NCBI GenBank assembly: GCA_023512835.1
Contig: CM042085.1
Span: 6,548,062 to 6,612,061, forward strand
Length of the DNA stretch: 64,000 bases
Direction: 5' to 3'
Source: Taxillus chinensis
Taxonomy: Eukaryota; Streptophyta; Magnoliopsida; Santalales; Loranthaceae
Part shown: piece after piece, positions 28,171-47,100 of the stretch
Layout: each line of letters opens with the position of its first letter
How positions within the stretch are numbered: the first letter of the stretch is position 1
Made by a program: the position numbers and the translations under genes
Notes under the pieces: generated by a model
What the model saw: only the letters and a program-made list of their open reading frames with translations
What the model was told of the DNA's origin: nothing
The model's database searches: none

Positions 28171-30127
28171 TGTTCGGTGGCGAGGGCAGGGAGAGGGCTG
28201 TGTGTGTGAAGGAGAAGAACGGCGAAGTGGAGGGGTTGAAGAAGCGGGAGCGGGGAGAGTTAACTGGGTTAACCTCGGTTAAGTGGTCATGGCCATGTGC
28301 ACTGGACACTCGGTTGGAGGGACCCAAGTTGAAGCCAACTCTTGATTAATAAGAGTGAAGAATCCAACATCTCTGACGGGGCAATGGCCGTATGACTAAT
28401 AAAAATAATAATATTATTCGAAAAGAATCCAACATAAATATTTAAATATTAAAACTGTATTATTAAAAAATTATTTTCGATTAAATACTATTTAAAAAAA
28501 TAAAAAATAAATATATTTATATAAATATTCTATTTATGTTTAAGATTATTATTTGAACAGCAATAAAAACATTTTTTTAGAATATTTTTACATTTTCACA
28601 TTAAATTAAAAATGATAGGTGAAGTTTTTAGCTTTGTAGTGTGATCTTCTATGAGATTTGTTACTTTTTGGTAACAGGTTGCTTCCATTAAGTAGGGACG
28701 CGATTTTGCTGCAGCGATATCAAAAGTCTGCGCTGTGTGAATTTTTGTAATTTTAATATTTTTTTGTCATTTTTTTTAAATTAACAGTTGAATTGAATAT
28801 TCATATATTATACATGTAAATTTTTATGATAATCTAACATTTAACTTTTTGAGAAAATTTAATTATAAATATTTAAAAATTAAAATAAATAAAAATACTT
28901 TGTTGTTAGAACACATGCATAAACTTTGTTGTTGTTTTTTTAAAAAAAAATATGGCGAAATAATTCTCAGGACATGCATTTGCTTTTTTCGTTAAAAAGA
29001 AAAAGGTTGGGTAAATGATTCTGGGAGGTAGGTAGGCATGCTCAATGAGAATTGGGAAGGAGAAGAAAAGATGTTATTCTATTAAAATAAATTGGAGTAA
29101 ATCATTATTTTAAAATTTAATATGAATAAATAAATAATACAAGACAATAATAGTCCATCAAACCAAATGCACAAAAGTCATAATACGCACATTAATCTAT
29201 AATTCAGTATCATGAGGCATTTATAATTTAGAATACATTATCAAGCCAATTTATTGACCGCTTTGTAATTAAAATAATATTTTATTTTTAATACTATTTA
29301 AATGTATAATTAAGTTGTTTCTGTCTTCGTTCTTTTTTAGGAATAACAACCGATCGAATCAGATTCAAATACTATTCGATTCAAATTCAATCCAAAAATA
29401 TTTATTTTAACTTGAACTCAAACGTGACTGAGGTTTTGTGTAATTCAAAACGAATTGGATAAAAACAAATTGAATTCTAAATCCAATTCGATGGCTTGTG
29501 GGAATAAGTCAAAGCAAGTTAAAACGACCCTCAAATTGGTTTTGACATCCGTACTCTTTTCTTTCTATAAAATATTTATCTTCATTGACATTAAATTAGT
29601 CGTTATAATTTTTAAAATTAAATAAAAATTACAACTATTTCATAATTTTAAAATATTCTCATCAATAATCTCATATTAAATTAACTATTGGATTAATTAA
29701 AGTAATAATATAATAATAAATAATTAAAATATTAAAATAAATCTTTAAGAATAATTATAGCTCATTATTATACATTTTAACGTTACACAATTATATTTCT
29801 CCCGTGTTCATTCAATTATGCATTTAGAGATAACAATATATAATATCAAGGACAAAACTTACCTTTGACACGTGTTTAACTAATGACGTGCATGTCACAT
29901 GATATCAATGCTCCTACAAAGCCATTCAAATAATATGAGAGACCTAGATGCACATTAAAATTGCCATTTACAAGCATAATTGAAATTGCATCTCACCTTG
30001 TGAAAATTAAATTCCTAAAGATTCAACAAACCAAAGCAAAATTAAACACAACGAAGTTCAGAATAGTAAAGTTAAAATCGGATGTTCAAAACTGTGAATG
30101 CTACCACCAAATATGAAACCCGCAGAA
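28171..30127. other. Intergenic DNA, no gene seen
   Basis: A purine-rich, GC-elevated patch (28171-28370) follows the poly(G) run and has no convincing protein. The rest is AT-rich. The stretch at about 29335-29560 has 'aattcgat' and 'ccaattcg' words of transposon style, but borders are unclear. The last part is the 3' flank of the methyltransferase gene. Confidence 0.4.
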
Positions 30128-33100
30128 TTAGTTTGCAACAGCTACTATATATGCATTCCATGCATCCTGTTGTTGAAAACTCGTAACCTCTTCATACTTC
30201 ACTTCTCGCCCAACACCAAATCCTTCAGTAGTCCTGCCATCTTCGATATCCGGTGTGTTTCGAATCCAGAAATGAACAGACTGAAATCCGGTTTCCTCTA
30301 AGCAGTCTTTGATCTCAGGCAATGACCACCTGATGCAAGAACATGCACTCTTATTTATTTATTTTTTGACATATTACAAAAACTATATATATTATATATA
30401 TCAATGGCAGTGAGAAAATTTCTTCTTGCATGCTAGGATAAATAAGATAAAAGGCATCTTATGAGTAAGAACTCACAGCCTCCAGCTGTATGAAAAAGCA
30501 TTGCGAAGCTTTTTCTGCTGCTTGTAGAGATGATAATGGAGGCTAATTCTTGTTCTGCGCTGGATGATGTCAAAATCATCTTGCTGCCACACATACTGCA
30601 GATTTTGACAGTCAGTAAAATTAACAAGTGACATACATTTGCCATTTATCAAAAATGCATATGCATGTGAGGAATGAATATTTATTGGGAAACTGTTTAC
30701 TGAGGAAATAAGGATCGCAGGACTTTATTAGACACGTACTACATTTTCAAGGCTGAAAGTCAGCCTGTCAGTTTCACTAAATATGCACACAAATTACAAA
30801 TACACAACTTGGGCCGTTAACAACACAAAGTGGAGAAGGGTGAGGACCAATGATGCTTTCAACTTAAGAAGGCAGCAGAGGGAGATAACCCTGTTCACCC
30901 AGCAACCCATCTGGAGTTATTATACTAAGAAGAAACAAAGATATTGGTTTCTAGGTATGTGATTTTAGTTCCATTTCGAGAGATATCCACCGGTTTGAAC
31001 AAAATAATCACACCTAAAATCTGAATTATGGTGTGAAAAGCACTCTCGAGTTAAAAGAAGGTAAGTTTAGATTCTTCCAAATGGAAATAACTAAAAATGT
31101 CAATGACAGAACAAAAATATATTCATGTTACTCAACCAACCACACTACTCTTTTGCAATTAGCTTAATTCTCCAAATTCAAATTCCATGGAGGCTAATTA
31201 AGAAAATCGATGCAGTCAGCTAATATTGATTTCTTCATATGGTATTAACAGAATGTCAATGACTGAACAAAAAATGATTTGTGTTACTTTACCACTCTCC
31301 ACTCATTTGCGAATATCCAACACTCCAAGTTCAATTTATATCCTCAGAAGTTAATTAAGAGAATAGATGCAATGAAGAAATATCCCACAGTAACGTGGCA
31401 CAGAAATATCATACCATGAAACTGGGAAACCGCCTCTGAAGCTTCAGCTTGCATTCTGATGATGTACCTCCATATAAGTCCATCACAAATATACCACCCT
31501 TTTTAGACAACACCTTAAGAACATGCTTGAAATACGTGATTAGTTCCCCACGTTTGTGAAGGCAACAACAGCTGTAGTTGAAAGCACATACAATGTCTCT
31601 AGAAGGTAGCGGGAGGTTTTTCTTCAAGCATTCATCATCAACAGCAGCAGCACTAGATGAACTTCCCCCAATGCCTTCCAATGTCATACTCCTTGTGAGG
31701 TTTTCAAGCTCAAATTTGACTAACCTGGACTCTAGTGGTTGCAGTACATTCCCATGAAATAGGGATATTCTGTCTGCAACATCAGGCCCAACTTTATTTA
31801 CATTGTTTTCCAAACACCAATTTAGTGCTTCAAGGTCTAAATCAAGCCCAATGGCAGTTCGCCGTGGGTCACTGCGAAGCCATTCTGTACTGTCAAATAC
31901 ATTATTAAATGCATGTAATGTATTAGCTTCTTCAGTTTACACCTATTACTGCAGATAGGATGCATGCTAAGGAATTTTTTTGCAAACTAAGACGCTTCTT
32001 GAATTGAAGCTCCATCCAATGTTATAAAATCTCTGCCAGGAAAGCCTTATCCATAATAATTAAACAATAACCTCAGTTGATATTCTAACAGCATAAGCTA
32101 CCTAAGAAAATATTTTTTTTTTTTTAAAAAAGGGCATACCCAGCGTCTCACACCGTGGGGTCAGAATATCTAGGCAGCTTTCCATCTGTTTTTTTTTCTT
32201 TTTAGAGAAGCTGATTCGTACCCACGATCACCAGTACACAATGGAGCGAGGCCTGCCCTTTAAAATTAAATAGCTCATTAGTTTGGGGTTAAATTGAGAG
32301 CAAGGGAAGAACTGCAAGGGTGAATGACGTATAAAATCCCAGAAAAATATTATGTGTTTTTCGGAAGTTTCATGTAGAATAAACTTTGTGTCAAGTAAAC
32401 TCTAACTCACCACATTTTTGCTTAAAGGTATAAGGATAAGGTTTAAGACAAAATTAATTTTGTTGAAGTAGAATAACGTCATAAAGTCTTGATGTCTATA
32501 ATAAAATTTGCACCCCTTTGGGATATTAATTATCCCACCCCAAAAGAGGTACTAATTCAGATATCAATACCCCACACAATTGCAACCCAATCACATTATA
32601 AATTTTAAATGGAAGACCATTAGTTCGACCCATGTGTTATCCGAACTCAAAACCCAAACACATCCAAAGTCAAGATACCCACGAAAAAACACACAAAATA
32701 CGAATTCATGAATGAAGTGGAATATAAATTGTATCTATAAACAAGACGATAGCAACATAATATTTGAATCCCAGAGGCCGAATAAATGTGGGGTTGTTTA
32801 GTTGTATCACCTAAGTAAAGCAGTCCCACAGAAATCTTCCTGCATATGAAGAGGCAACCTCCCACCCACATACATGAGAAAGAACTTCAACATATAGCTA
32901 ATGTCTCCTTTAGGGGACTGCAAATAAAATCCAAACGCTCACAAATCGCACAAAAAAACACTATAGATGAGCAAACAAAGTACTCAATGTTGGGTTCACC
33001 TGCACAGATTGCTGGTACAGGTGAAACTTGGATGGAATTTCAGTTGGTGGGTTCGCACCATTTTCACTGTTGTCTTCTTCTTCTTCGTCTTCTTCTTCTG

Positions 33101-33236
33101 TCGAGATGTTGGTAGGCAGGTCTTGGTCCGTGACGGTGTAGGAATAGCTATCGTCGTCGAATTGTTGGAGACCGCGAGAGCCACCGCGTCGAGGCTTTTG
33201 CTGGTGTCTCTGCTTCACCTTCCCGCTCTTCCCCAT
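30128..33236 (-). CDS. Class I SAM-dependent methyltransferase, uncharacterised plant family (5 exons)
   Basis: Exons in coding order are 33236-33000, 32917-32811, 31889-31415, 30595-30477 and 30329-30128. All have GT-AG borders and consistent phases and give 379 residues. The start MGKSGKVKQ is the first ATG after the inserted MITE. The N-terminus (about 1-70) is basic, then acidic with a Glu run. The methyltransferase core begins near 85-130 with EDFCGTALL, TEWLRSD and RTAIGLDLDLEAL, which read as the SAM-binding motif I region and the acidic end of beta-2. DIVCAFNYSCCCLHKR and GGIFVMDLYGGTSSE follow as the later core strands. The last exon ends AWNAYIVAVAN. I recognise the family as a conserved plant methyltransferase-fold protein, but I know of no established substrate. 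It is probably soluble, with no signal peptide or membrane segment. Confidence 0.85.
32110..32265 (-). mobile_element. SINE-like relic in methyltransferase intron 2
   Basis: On the minus strand a unit begins near 32265 and contains GTGATCGTGGGTACGAATC, resembling a tRNA-derived polymerase III B box (GGTTCGANNCC). It then runs through a diverged body to CTGGGTATGCCCTTTTTT and a T tract at about 32115-32140. Tail phrases of this kind are found in plant Au-type SINEs. The A box is not clear. It lies inside an intron, in the same orientation as the gene. Confidence 0.45.
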
Positions 33237-33268
33237 TCTCTCGTCGCCTGCAACCCGCTCATTGCGAC

Positions 33269-33712
33269 TAGGGGTGTTAAACGGCCCGTCCGGGTCCGGG
33301 CCTTGCGGGCCTGGCCCGGCCAGTTCGCATGTGAGTCGGATGAGCTCCAATTCGTTTAATATTTTATTTTTTTAAAATATTTTTTATTTAAAATATTTTA
33401 TTTTTTTTAAAAAATAAATAATAATTTTAATTTTTATGAAAAAAAATATAACCTATAAATAACTATAAATACGGTAAAACTTATAAAATATTAATACTAT
33501 ATGTAAATTTTTAATAAAATAAACTAAAAAAGTCAAAATAAAAATAAAAATAATAAATAATAAATATCAGCCCGTGAACCCATAGGCTCGGCCTGCTTTG
33601 GCCCGTGACCCGAACTAAAGCTCGTTTTGACCCGCGTATAGACAGGCCAAAATTTACAGGCCTGGCTCAGCCCGTTTGACGGCTCAGCCCGCTAGCTTGT
33701 TTAACACCCCTA
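33269..33712. mobile_element. hAT-type non-autonomous element (MITE) upstream of the methyltransferase start
   Basis: A 444 bp element with perfect 14 bp terminal inverted repeats (taggggtgttaaac at the left, gtttaacacccc plus ta at the right). The flanking 8 bp are attgcgac (33261-33268) and attgtgac (33713-33720), a target duplication with one mismatch, as expected for hAT elements. The ends are GC-rich, with 'ggcccg' words, around an AT-rich middle. It has no transposase. It sits 32 bp before the methyltransferase ATG, so it lies in the leader or core promoter. Confidence 0.85.
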
Positions 33713-33720
33713 ATTGTGAC

Positions 33721-34309
33721 AGGAACTTGACTTATATTCGGATATATGGGCTAGGCCCATGGCCTATTTCTTTCTTTTTAAAAATAAAACTAAATTTTAA
33801 GATTTGAGATTTTAAAAAAACAAAATCTATATTTTGCAAGTTTTTTTATTCATCTAATTAATTGATCGGTCTTATTTTTTCAAATAAATAATTTTTAAAA
33901 ATAATAAATTTAAAATTATTTATATTTTAGTAGTTATATTTTTTGGTGTTAGTATTTTGTTTTTGTTTTTACTTTATTTTTTCGTTTTTTATTACCAGTC
34001 CGGTTCCCAGGAAATCGGGTAACCATCTCGGCCCACAACGCAGAACTAATTCATGTCTATCTCGTGAGTGCGGCCCATGATCTCAAAATTCATATGCGCG
34101 TGTCTAAGCAGCACCCACCCATGGAAGCAAAAGAGAGGCAAACAAAGGAAAGAGAAAAAAAAAACATAAAAAACAAAAAAGTGAGGAAGAAGAAGAGAGG
34201 AGCCGAGGAAGCGTCCGACTGGAAAAACAAGAGGGACGCTGTTTCCGGAACAAGGAAGCTTCCAACCACGCGCGCACGCTCCACGCACGCGAGCTAAAGC
34301 GCTACGAAT
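33721..34309. other. Region between the methyltransferase and VPS4 genes
   Basis: Divergent genes on either side. AT-rich to about 34000, then GC-richer near VPS4. This must hold part of both promoters, but no TATA box is convincing. Open frames here are low-complexity. Confidence 0.4.
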
Positions 34310-34584
34310 CCAATACCAATACCAATACCAATACCAATACCGACCCTCCCCACCCCACCCATCCGAAGAATGAAAGCCCACCCCCTCTGGCGTCCGTTGA
34401 CGACAATTCCCAAACACTACCCATGAACCGGTCGATCATCACCATCGCCCTCGATCGAGCCTCCCAAAACCAAGCCCCTATCATCACACCTCCCAACCCC
34501 TAGCCGTTACACGACGCATCAGATCAAATCAAATCAAATCAAATCAAACCAAACCAAGTGTGTGTGTGTGTGTGCGCGCGCGCG
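34310..34584. repeat. Three simple repeats in the VPS4 promoter/leader
   Basis: Five copies of the hexamer CCAATA (34310-34341), a run of the pentamer ATCAA drifting to ACCAA (34523-34557), and a (GT)n that turns into (GC)n (34558-34584). The last is an alternating purine-pyrimidine tract able to adopt Z-DNA. All lie within 360 bp of the VPS4 start codon. Confidence 0.85.
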
Positions 34585-34665
34585 GGTGTTTCAGGGGTTG
34601 AATTGGGTTGTGGGTTAGGTTGAGCTGGGCTTGGCGATCTCCATGCGAGCGAAGCAGCAGCAGAG

Positions 34666-40812
<6,147 letters not shown>

Positions 40813-43620
40813 TTCGAACGTGATGAGTGGAGCTCCTTGGGCTCATAGCAGTTGTTAGCCCAGTAACTGTAATTGTAATTTGTGTCTTATTTATACTTGT
40901 GGATTCTTTGCGATGTGTATAAATTCTCTACTTAAATTTGTTGAATTTTGGGGATGAAAGTGATGGGGTGCCTTCTCCTTTATTTGTGTGAAGAGCTTTT
41001 TGTTGCGTAAGGTGTGGACACGGTGTATGTGTGTGTTACTTGTGGCCTTCATTTATAGCCGTGCACGTCCTTGGATTTTTTTAAAATAGAGATAATATTT
41101 TTTTTCTTTTTCAGTTCACATGTTAAATTATATAATTTTATTTTTTTTATTTCTATAAATTCATTATTTAACTCCTATTTTGTTAATCCTTTGGTGCATG
41201 CGTTGGGTGTCCCCGCCCGTTTCAAACTCGGCATATGAATAAGCCGACCAATTTACCAAAAAAAAAAAAGAGGCTAAACCATGAACCCGGTGGTTTCATA
41301 CAAATCTCTTGTTTTCGTGGAGCCAACAGATCTTCATGCATATAATTTAACATACCAAAAAGGTTTTAAAGACATGTGATAAGAAGGTATTACAGGATTT
41401 TAAAATTAAAAATAGTAAGAGTTTAAATCAAAAGACTTTTCAACTTGGATAATAGATTAATATTATTCTTATTAAAAGATTAGAAGAGTTTTGTCAAAAA
41501 AGTTTTGCTTCGAAAAATATGAGACTTAGTAAATTGGGCAGATATTAAAAAACTTTAAAGGATATTAGAATAATATTATTTTACTTAAAGTATCATCATA
41601 ATTTGATATCATAAGACTATTAAAAGATTAAAGTATATTATAATGATGTAGTCCTACTCGGAGTATAAGGCGAGTTTAACATTAGAAGATGTTAAAGTTT
41701 ATCACAACGTATGACTTTAAATTAAAATCTTAAGACTTTAAAGGTCAAATAACTTTAAATTAAAAGAGTATAAAAAGACTTTCAATCAAAAGGTTTTTAA
41801 AAGTTAAATTAAAAGACTTTAACTAACATAGAAATGAGCCTAATAGATACGTAGGAACTCTAAAATATAGCAAACTATCCAAAAGACTTTAAGTTAAAAT
41901 TAGATGACTCTGATATTAAACTACATAAATTCTAATTGTTCAATTATATACTTTGATAATATTAGTGGTTAAAAATGTAAGGGCAATAAGTTAATGACAT
42001 TTAATAAAAGTTATTTGGTTTTTTTGGATCTTAATAAGGTAGGTTCTTATGTTGTCAAATAAAAAGGCAAAGTTGTGTGGTGCCATTAATGAAGGGTGCA
42101 ACTAACCTTGACTAATAAGTTAACTAGGGTAACCAAAAACATCCATATAGAAAGAAAGAGAAGCCTTTTTATTCAGGGTTGGAACAACAAAAATTGAAAT
42201 ATAGTAAGAAATAAAACTTGAGAAAAAATTGGATTTCTCTGAAAGAGGTAGCTAGCGTTTTTGGTGAATGAGAGATGTCAATTTTTGAAGTAAAATAAAT
42301 GCAGCAAGCAAGTAAATGCCAAACGTAAAGGAGAAATAGGCATAATAGTCGACATTCTTATTTGTATTAGCTTTGTAACTGCTGTAATAATAAAAATAAA
42401 AGAGAAAGATTAATCATTGTAATCGATTGTAACCTCTTTAATTAGTGTATCAACTGAGCAAAAGTTATTGTTATTTGTAGAGTATGTTATTGATTGAACT
42501 ACATATATCCTATGATCTTTCACTTTACATTTGACTTTTTTTGTGTGTGACTTTGTGAATAAAAGCTCCTTAAAGTTGTAAACCATAAGCCAATTAGTCT
42601 AAGGGAATACCTTTTTAAGATATGTTTGACTATCCAGTTGGTGTTGGTGTTTACTAGTTGGTGTTAGAAAGGGTGACTAAGTTCGATTTGGTAGAGGTAT
42701 ATTAGATGTTCAACCAAAGAGTTCAAAAAACATAAAGTTTTAGTTATAGCTTACAACTTTGTACTTATATAGTTAGAAAGAACACAAAGCTTTAACCAAT
42801 GCTAAAAGTTTTGTAGTTGTTATTAGTATTTGAATTAAGGGTGTACTAATTCACTCTACCAGTATAAGGTTCTTGGAAACTTTATTAAGCTAGTAATTCT
42901 CATGCATCATTTCTTAAAGTGTGAACGTTGTTTTCATTTTAACACCCTTTTGTTAACTTGTTGTTTGCGTTTTTTGTAAATTTATAGTTTAAACTCTTTA
43001 ACTAATCTTTGGTTTCATTTAATATATAACATTTAGTCTAGTTATCTTTTGGTTTTCAATCACTTTTGAATTTTAATTTTCACTTCACAACTTTTAAACG
43101 CTATCATTTTATCAAGACTCTTTAAAAGGGTTCGGTATTTTTTATCCTTCAATGTGCTTATATTTGTTTAGATTTTTAGCTTGACTTTTCAATATTTAAA
43201 TATTATCATTCCAGTGATTTTATATTTTTTTGTTAGTTTAACTTTAAAATAATTTTTGTTGAATATGTTTTATCTCTAAAAAACCATTAAGGGCTTATTT
43301 ATTATCTCGAAAGAACCATTAAGGATTTATTTTCAAAACTAATGAATGAATGATTGGTTAAAAGTAATATTATTTAAAAAATTAAAATTTGGAAACAAAA
43401 TAAGATAAGTACAATTTTAGGATTGTATATTAGATAATTTTACTGAGAGAGAAAAATTATATTGTTAATTAGTTAAAGGAGCAAAAGGCAAAATTAATTA
43501 GGCAAAAATTTATTGAATAATACTTTAATTAATAATTAAAATATATATAGGAATAAGATTTAATGAATAATAGTTAATACATATATGAATAAAATAAGAT
43601 AAAAACAATTTTAAAATCTT
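40813..43620. other. VPS4 3' flank and intergenic DNA before HIRA
   Basis: At about 41210-41270 a sequence ends 'caatttacc' plus twelve A, like the tail of a retroposon. From 41370 to 41900 variants of 'gactttaaattaaaa' recur at irregular spacing, suggesting an old short tandem repeat. No gene was seen. Confidence 0.4.
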
Positions 43621-43638
43621 ATATATATATATATAAAT
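43621..43638 (+). promoter_or_regulatory. Possible TATA box of HIRA
   Basis: TATATATATATATAAATAG lies about 525 bp before the HIRA start codon. If used, the leader would be roughly 490 nt. The AT-rich surroundings make the match only suggestive. Confidence 0.35.
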
Positions 43639-43801
43639 AGTACTTTAAAATTAACAAATATAATAAAATGACAAAAATAAATAAACAACTTTTATTTTAG
43701 GTTTTTGAAAGCAGTCACTCTGAATCAAATCAACCCAACGTTTTTTGTTTTGTTTTTTTTTTTTAACCCGTCTTCAACGCTGCCCCCAAAATTCAATATT
43801 T

Positions 43802-43918
43802 ATGTTTTTTCTCCTTCGAATCTTCTTCGTACCCATCAACAGACCCCGCAGTTTTCCAGAATATTTGACCGTTGTAGAAGAAGCTTCTCCACTTCACTTT
43901 TGTATTTTTGATTTTTAG
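43802..43918 (+). CDS. Possible uORF in the HIRA leader
   Basis: An ATG at 43802 opens 38 codons ending in TAG, well before the HIRA ATG at 44160. It is relevant only if transcription starts upstream of it. The peptide is Phe/Pro rich and not recognised. Confidence 0.25.
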   Translation: MFFLLRIFFVPINRPRSFPEYLTVVEEASPLHFCIFDF

Positions 43919-44159
43919 GGTTTTAATTTTTGGTTGGTCCTTCTCCGCCACTACTCACCCAAAAAGCCTACTGTGATTATTCTCCTCTGCCCCTCGACAA
44001 GTCAATTCTAGGGTTCGTTGTCGGTCTCAGTTCATACCCTTCAATCCTTCACAGTTTTGACGTGTCTGTGAGAACCAGTCGATTTGAAGAAGCAGCTCGG
44101 TTCTTCTTGCTGTTAGGTTCGACAAGTGAAATAACGAGAGTTGGAGGCGAGATTTGAAG

Positions 44160-47100
44160 ATGATTGCAGAGAAGCCCAGTTGGATTCGGCACGGAGGGAT
44201 GCAGATTTTCTCCATCGACATTCAACCTGGCGGTCTCAGGTTTGCCACTGGTGGAGGCGACCACAAGGTTTGTTTGTGCTCACGTCTTACATTAACTCCG
44301 GTTAATGTTGTCGTCGTCGTCGTCTTTCTGTGTGTGTGTTTCGTCATACCCTTTTTCCTGCATTATCTATTTTTGGAAAAGATCATTCGAATTGGCGTAT
44401 AGTTTTGATTTTGTCGTTTCTTCTTGTTTTTAACTGAACAGTCGATTCGTCGATTAAAAATTAAGCTAAAAAAATATTTCCATACACTTGCTTACTGAAT
44501 TCAACCGACCCAGCATGCAATTTTTCCAATCTTCGGAGAAGGAACAAATCTTATCCACCAATCATTGTAGGTGAATTCACAATGTTCTTTTAGCTTCTTG
44601 CAGCTTATCTGTTTTTCTAATGAAGTTTTAGTTGGACGAGTAGCTCTTGGTCGACCTCATGGTTAATTGAAGTTTATTAACATCAACATTAATATGTACG
44701 CTACAACTCAATTTCTAACAATTCTTTGGCCCATTATTCCCAGAAATACACCATAGCTGCTGTATTAGATGATTTGAAAAATGGGCCTCATTCATAAGTA
44801 ATCATATTTTGGCATTGCTTCTGCTTTAGTTTTCGGCCACATTTAATGTTTCATTGGAGTTATTATACTTTTCTAGGATACCCTATTGGCGCGAGAAATC
44901 TTTATTTGATATTGTCTGCATATAGGTTCGGATATGGAATTTGAAATCTGTTGACCGGGACCTGGAGAATGATGCTTCTTCCCAAAGACTCCTAGCAACA
45001 CTCTGTGATCACTTTGGGTCAGTTAACTGTGTTAGGTGGGCAAAACATGGTCGGTATGTTGCATCAGGATCTGATGATCAGGTAATCCAAATTCATGAGA
45101 GAAAGCCAGGTTCTGGAACCACTGAGTTTGGAAGTGGAGAGCCTCCAGATGTTGAAAATTGGAAAGTTGCCATGACTTTGAGAGGACACACCGCAGATGT
45201 GGTAATGGAAAGACTTCCTCCCTTTCTCATTAATTTGCAATGATCTGTGATGGTGATTGCTATCTCTAACTGAGGTATGCTTTTCCATGCTTGAAGTAGG
45301 TGGATCTCAATTGGTCACCTGATGACTCAACATTGGCTAGTGGGAGCTTGGATAACACTGTTCACATATGGAATATGAGCAGTGGTATATGCACTGCTGT
45401 TTTGAGGGGCCACTCTAGTCTTGTCAAGGGAGTCACATGGGATCCCATTGGGTCATTCATTGCAAGCCAATCTGATGATAAAACTGTCATTATTTGGCGA
45501 ACAAGTGACTGGAGTCTTGTTCACAGGACAGATGGACACTGGACTAAATCGGTGTGTTCATTCTTTTGGTCTCTCCTTTTATACTTTCAAATTTAAACTC
45601 TACTGCTTTCCTTTATCTTTTTTTTCTTTTTGTTTTTTAAATCTCTCTCACACCTGATGAGATTGTTTTTTCAGCTTGGATCTACCTTTTTTAGGAGGCT
45701 TGGATGGTCTCCTTGTGGCCATTTTATCACTACGACTCACGGTTTTCAAAAGCCTAGGCATTCGGCTCCTGTACTTGAAAGAGGGGAGTGGTCTGCCACT
45801 TTTGATTTCTTAGGACACAATGCTCCTGTTATTGTGGTAAAGTTCAACCATTCAATGTTCAGGAAAACACATTTGAACTCTCAGGAAGTAAAAGCGATGC
45901 CAGTTGGGTGGGCAAATGGGTCTGTCAAAACTGTAGCGAAAGAATCACAACCATACAATGTTATTGCAATTGGAAGTCAGGACCGCACTATAACTGTGTG
46001 GACAACTGCCAGTGCCCGCCCTCTCTTTGTGGCAAAACATTTTTTCTGTCAAAGTGTTGTGGATTTGTCATGGTAAATTAACTGTTTGACTGTCACAAGT
46101 TCACCAGATCTTTACAAAATCTAATTTATTGATTTTGATGCTTGTACTATGAATCATCTTTTCATTTCTTTCTTCTGATTGCAGGAGTCCTGATGGTTAT
46201 TCACTCTTTGCCTGTTCCTTGGATGGAACAGTGGCTACTTTCCATTTTGACGTGAAGGAACTTGGCCACAGACTAACTGATACTGAATTGGATGAACTGA
46301 AGAAAAATCGTTATGGAGATGTTAGAGGACGACAATCAAAGTTAGCAGAAAGCCCAGCACAGTTGTTGCTTGAAGCTGCATCCGCTAAACAAGCCACAAG
46401 CAAAAAAATGGTTCCAGATATCCGGCAAAATCAACTGCAAATGAAATCTTCTGTTGATTTGGTAGTTGCAGCAAAGGCTTCTGACTCTCAAGTTGGTGAT
46501 GCAATGAAGAGTGGAGGAGCTATGAGCGAAGGGTTAAATAAAGTGGCCAGAGTTTCTAGTCCTGTGAAGCAAAGAGAATATAGGCGTCCTGATGGCAGAA
46601 AGAGGATTATTCCTGAAGCAGTTGGAGTGTCTCTTCAAGAAACTGGGGTGATGGAGTCTCAAGCCCTCAGTTTTCCTCACGGGTCATCAGATCCAATAAA
46701 TGGCGGTAATGCAGTGGTTCATACTGATGGTAATATTAGAGAAGGTTCTATCAGGAGATCTTTTGGTAGAGATTCTGATTTAAAGGAGCGTTCTGGGGTT
46801 ACTGCTAGGGCTACCATTACTGAGAGTTTGGTTATTGAGAAGGTTCCAGCTCCTGCTGGGGCCAGAGATGGAAGCCTCAATGTGGAACAGATGGGGATTG
46901 TGAAGGCTTCTGGTTCACTAGCTGCATGTAGTAACACCCTTTTGATAAGGGTGTTTGATAAGAAGGAGGGGGATGATAGTTTGGCTGCTTGCTTGGAAGC
47001 ACGTCCGAGGGAACATACTGTGAATGATATCATTGGCGTGGGAAACACTTTTATTTTGAAAGAGACTGATATTGTTTGTACACAAGGGTCTCAAACACTT

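Noticed and set aside
33237..33350. Longer methyltransferase N-terminus from an ATG inside the upstream MITE
   Set aside because: The extra 38 codons come mostly from the inserted hAT element and include its inverted repeat, so they cannot be the ancestral start. They could be translated only if transcription begins in the element.
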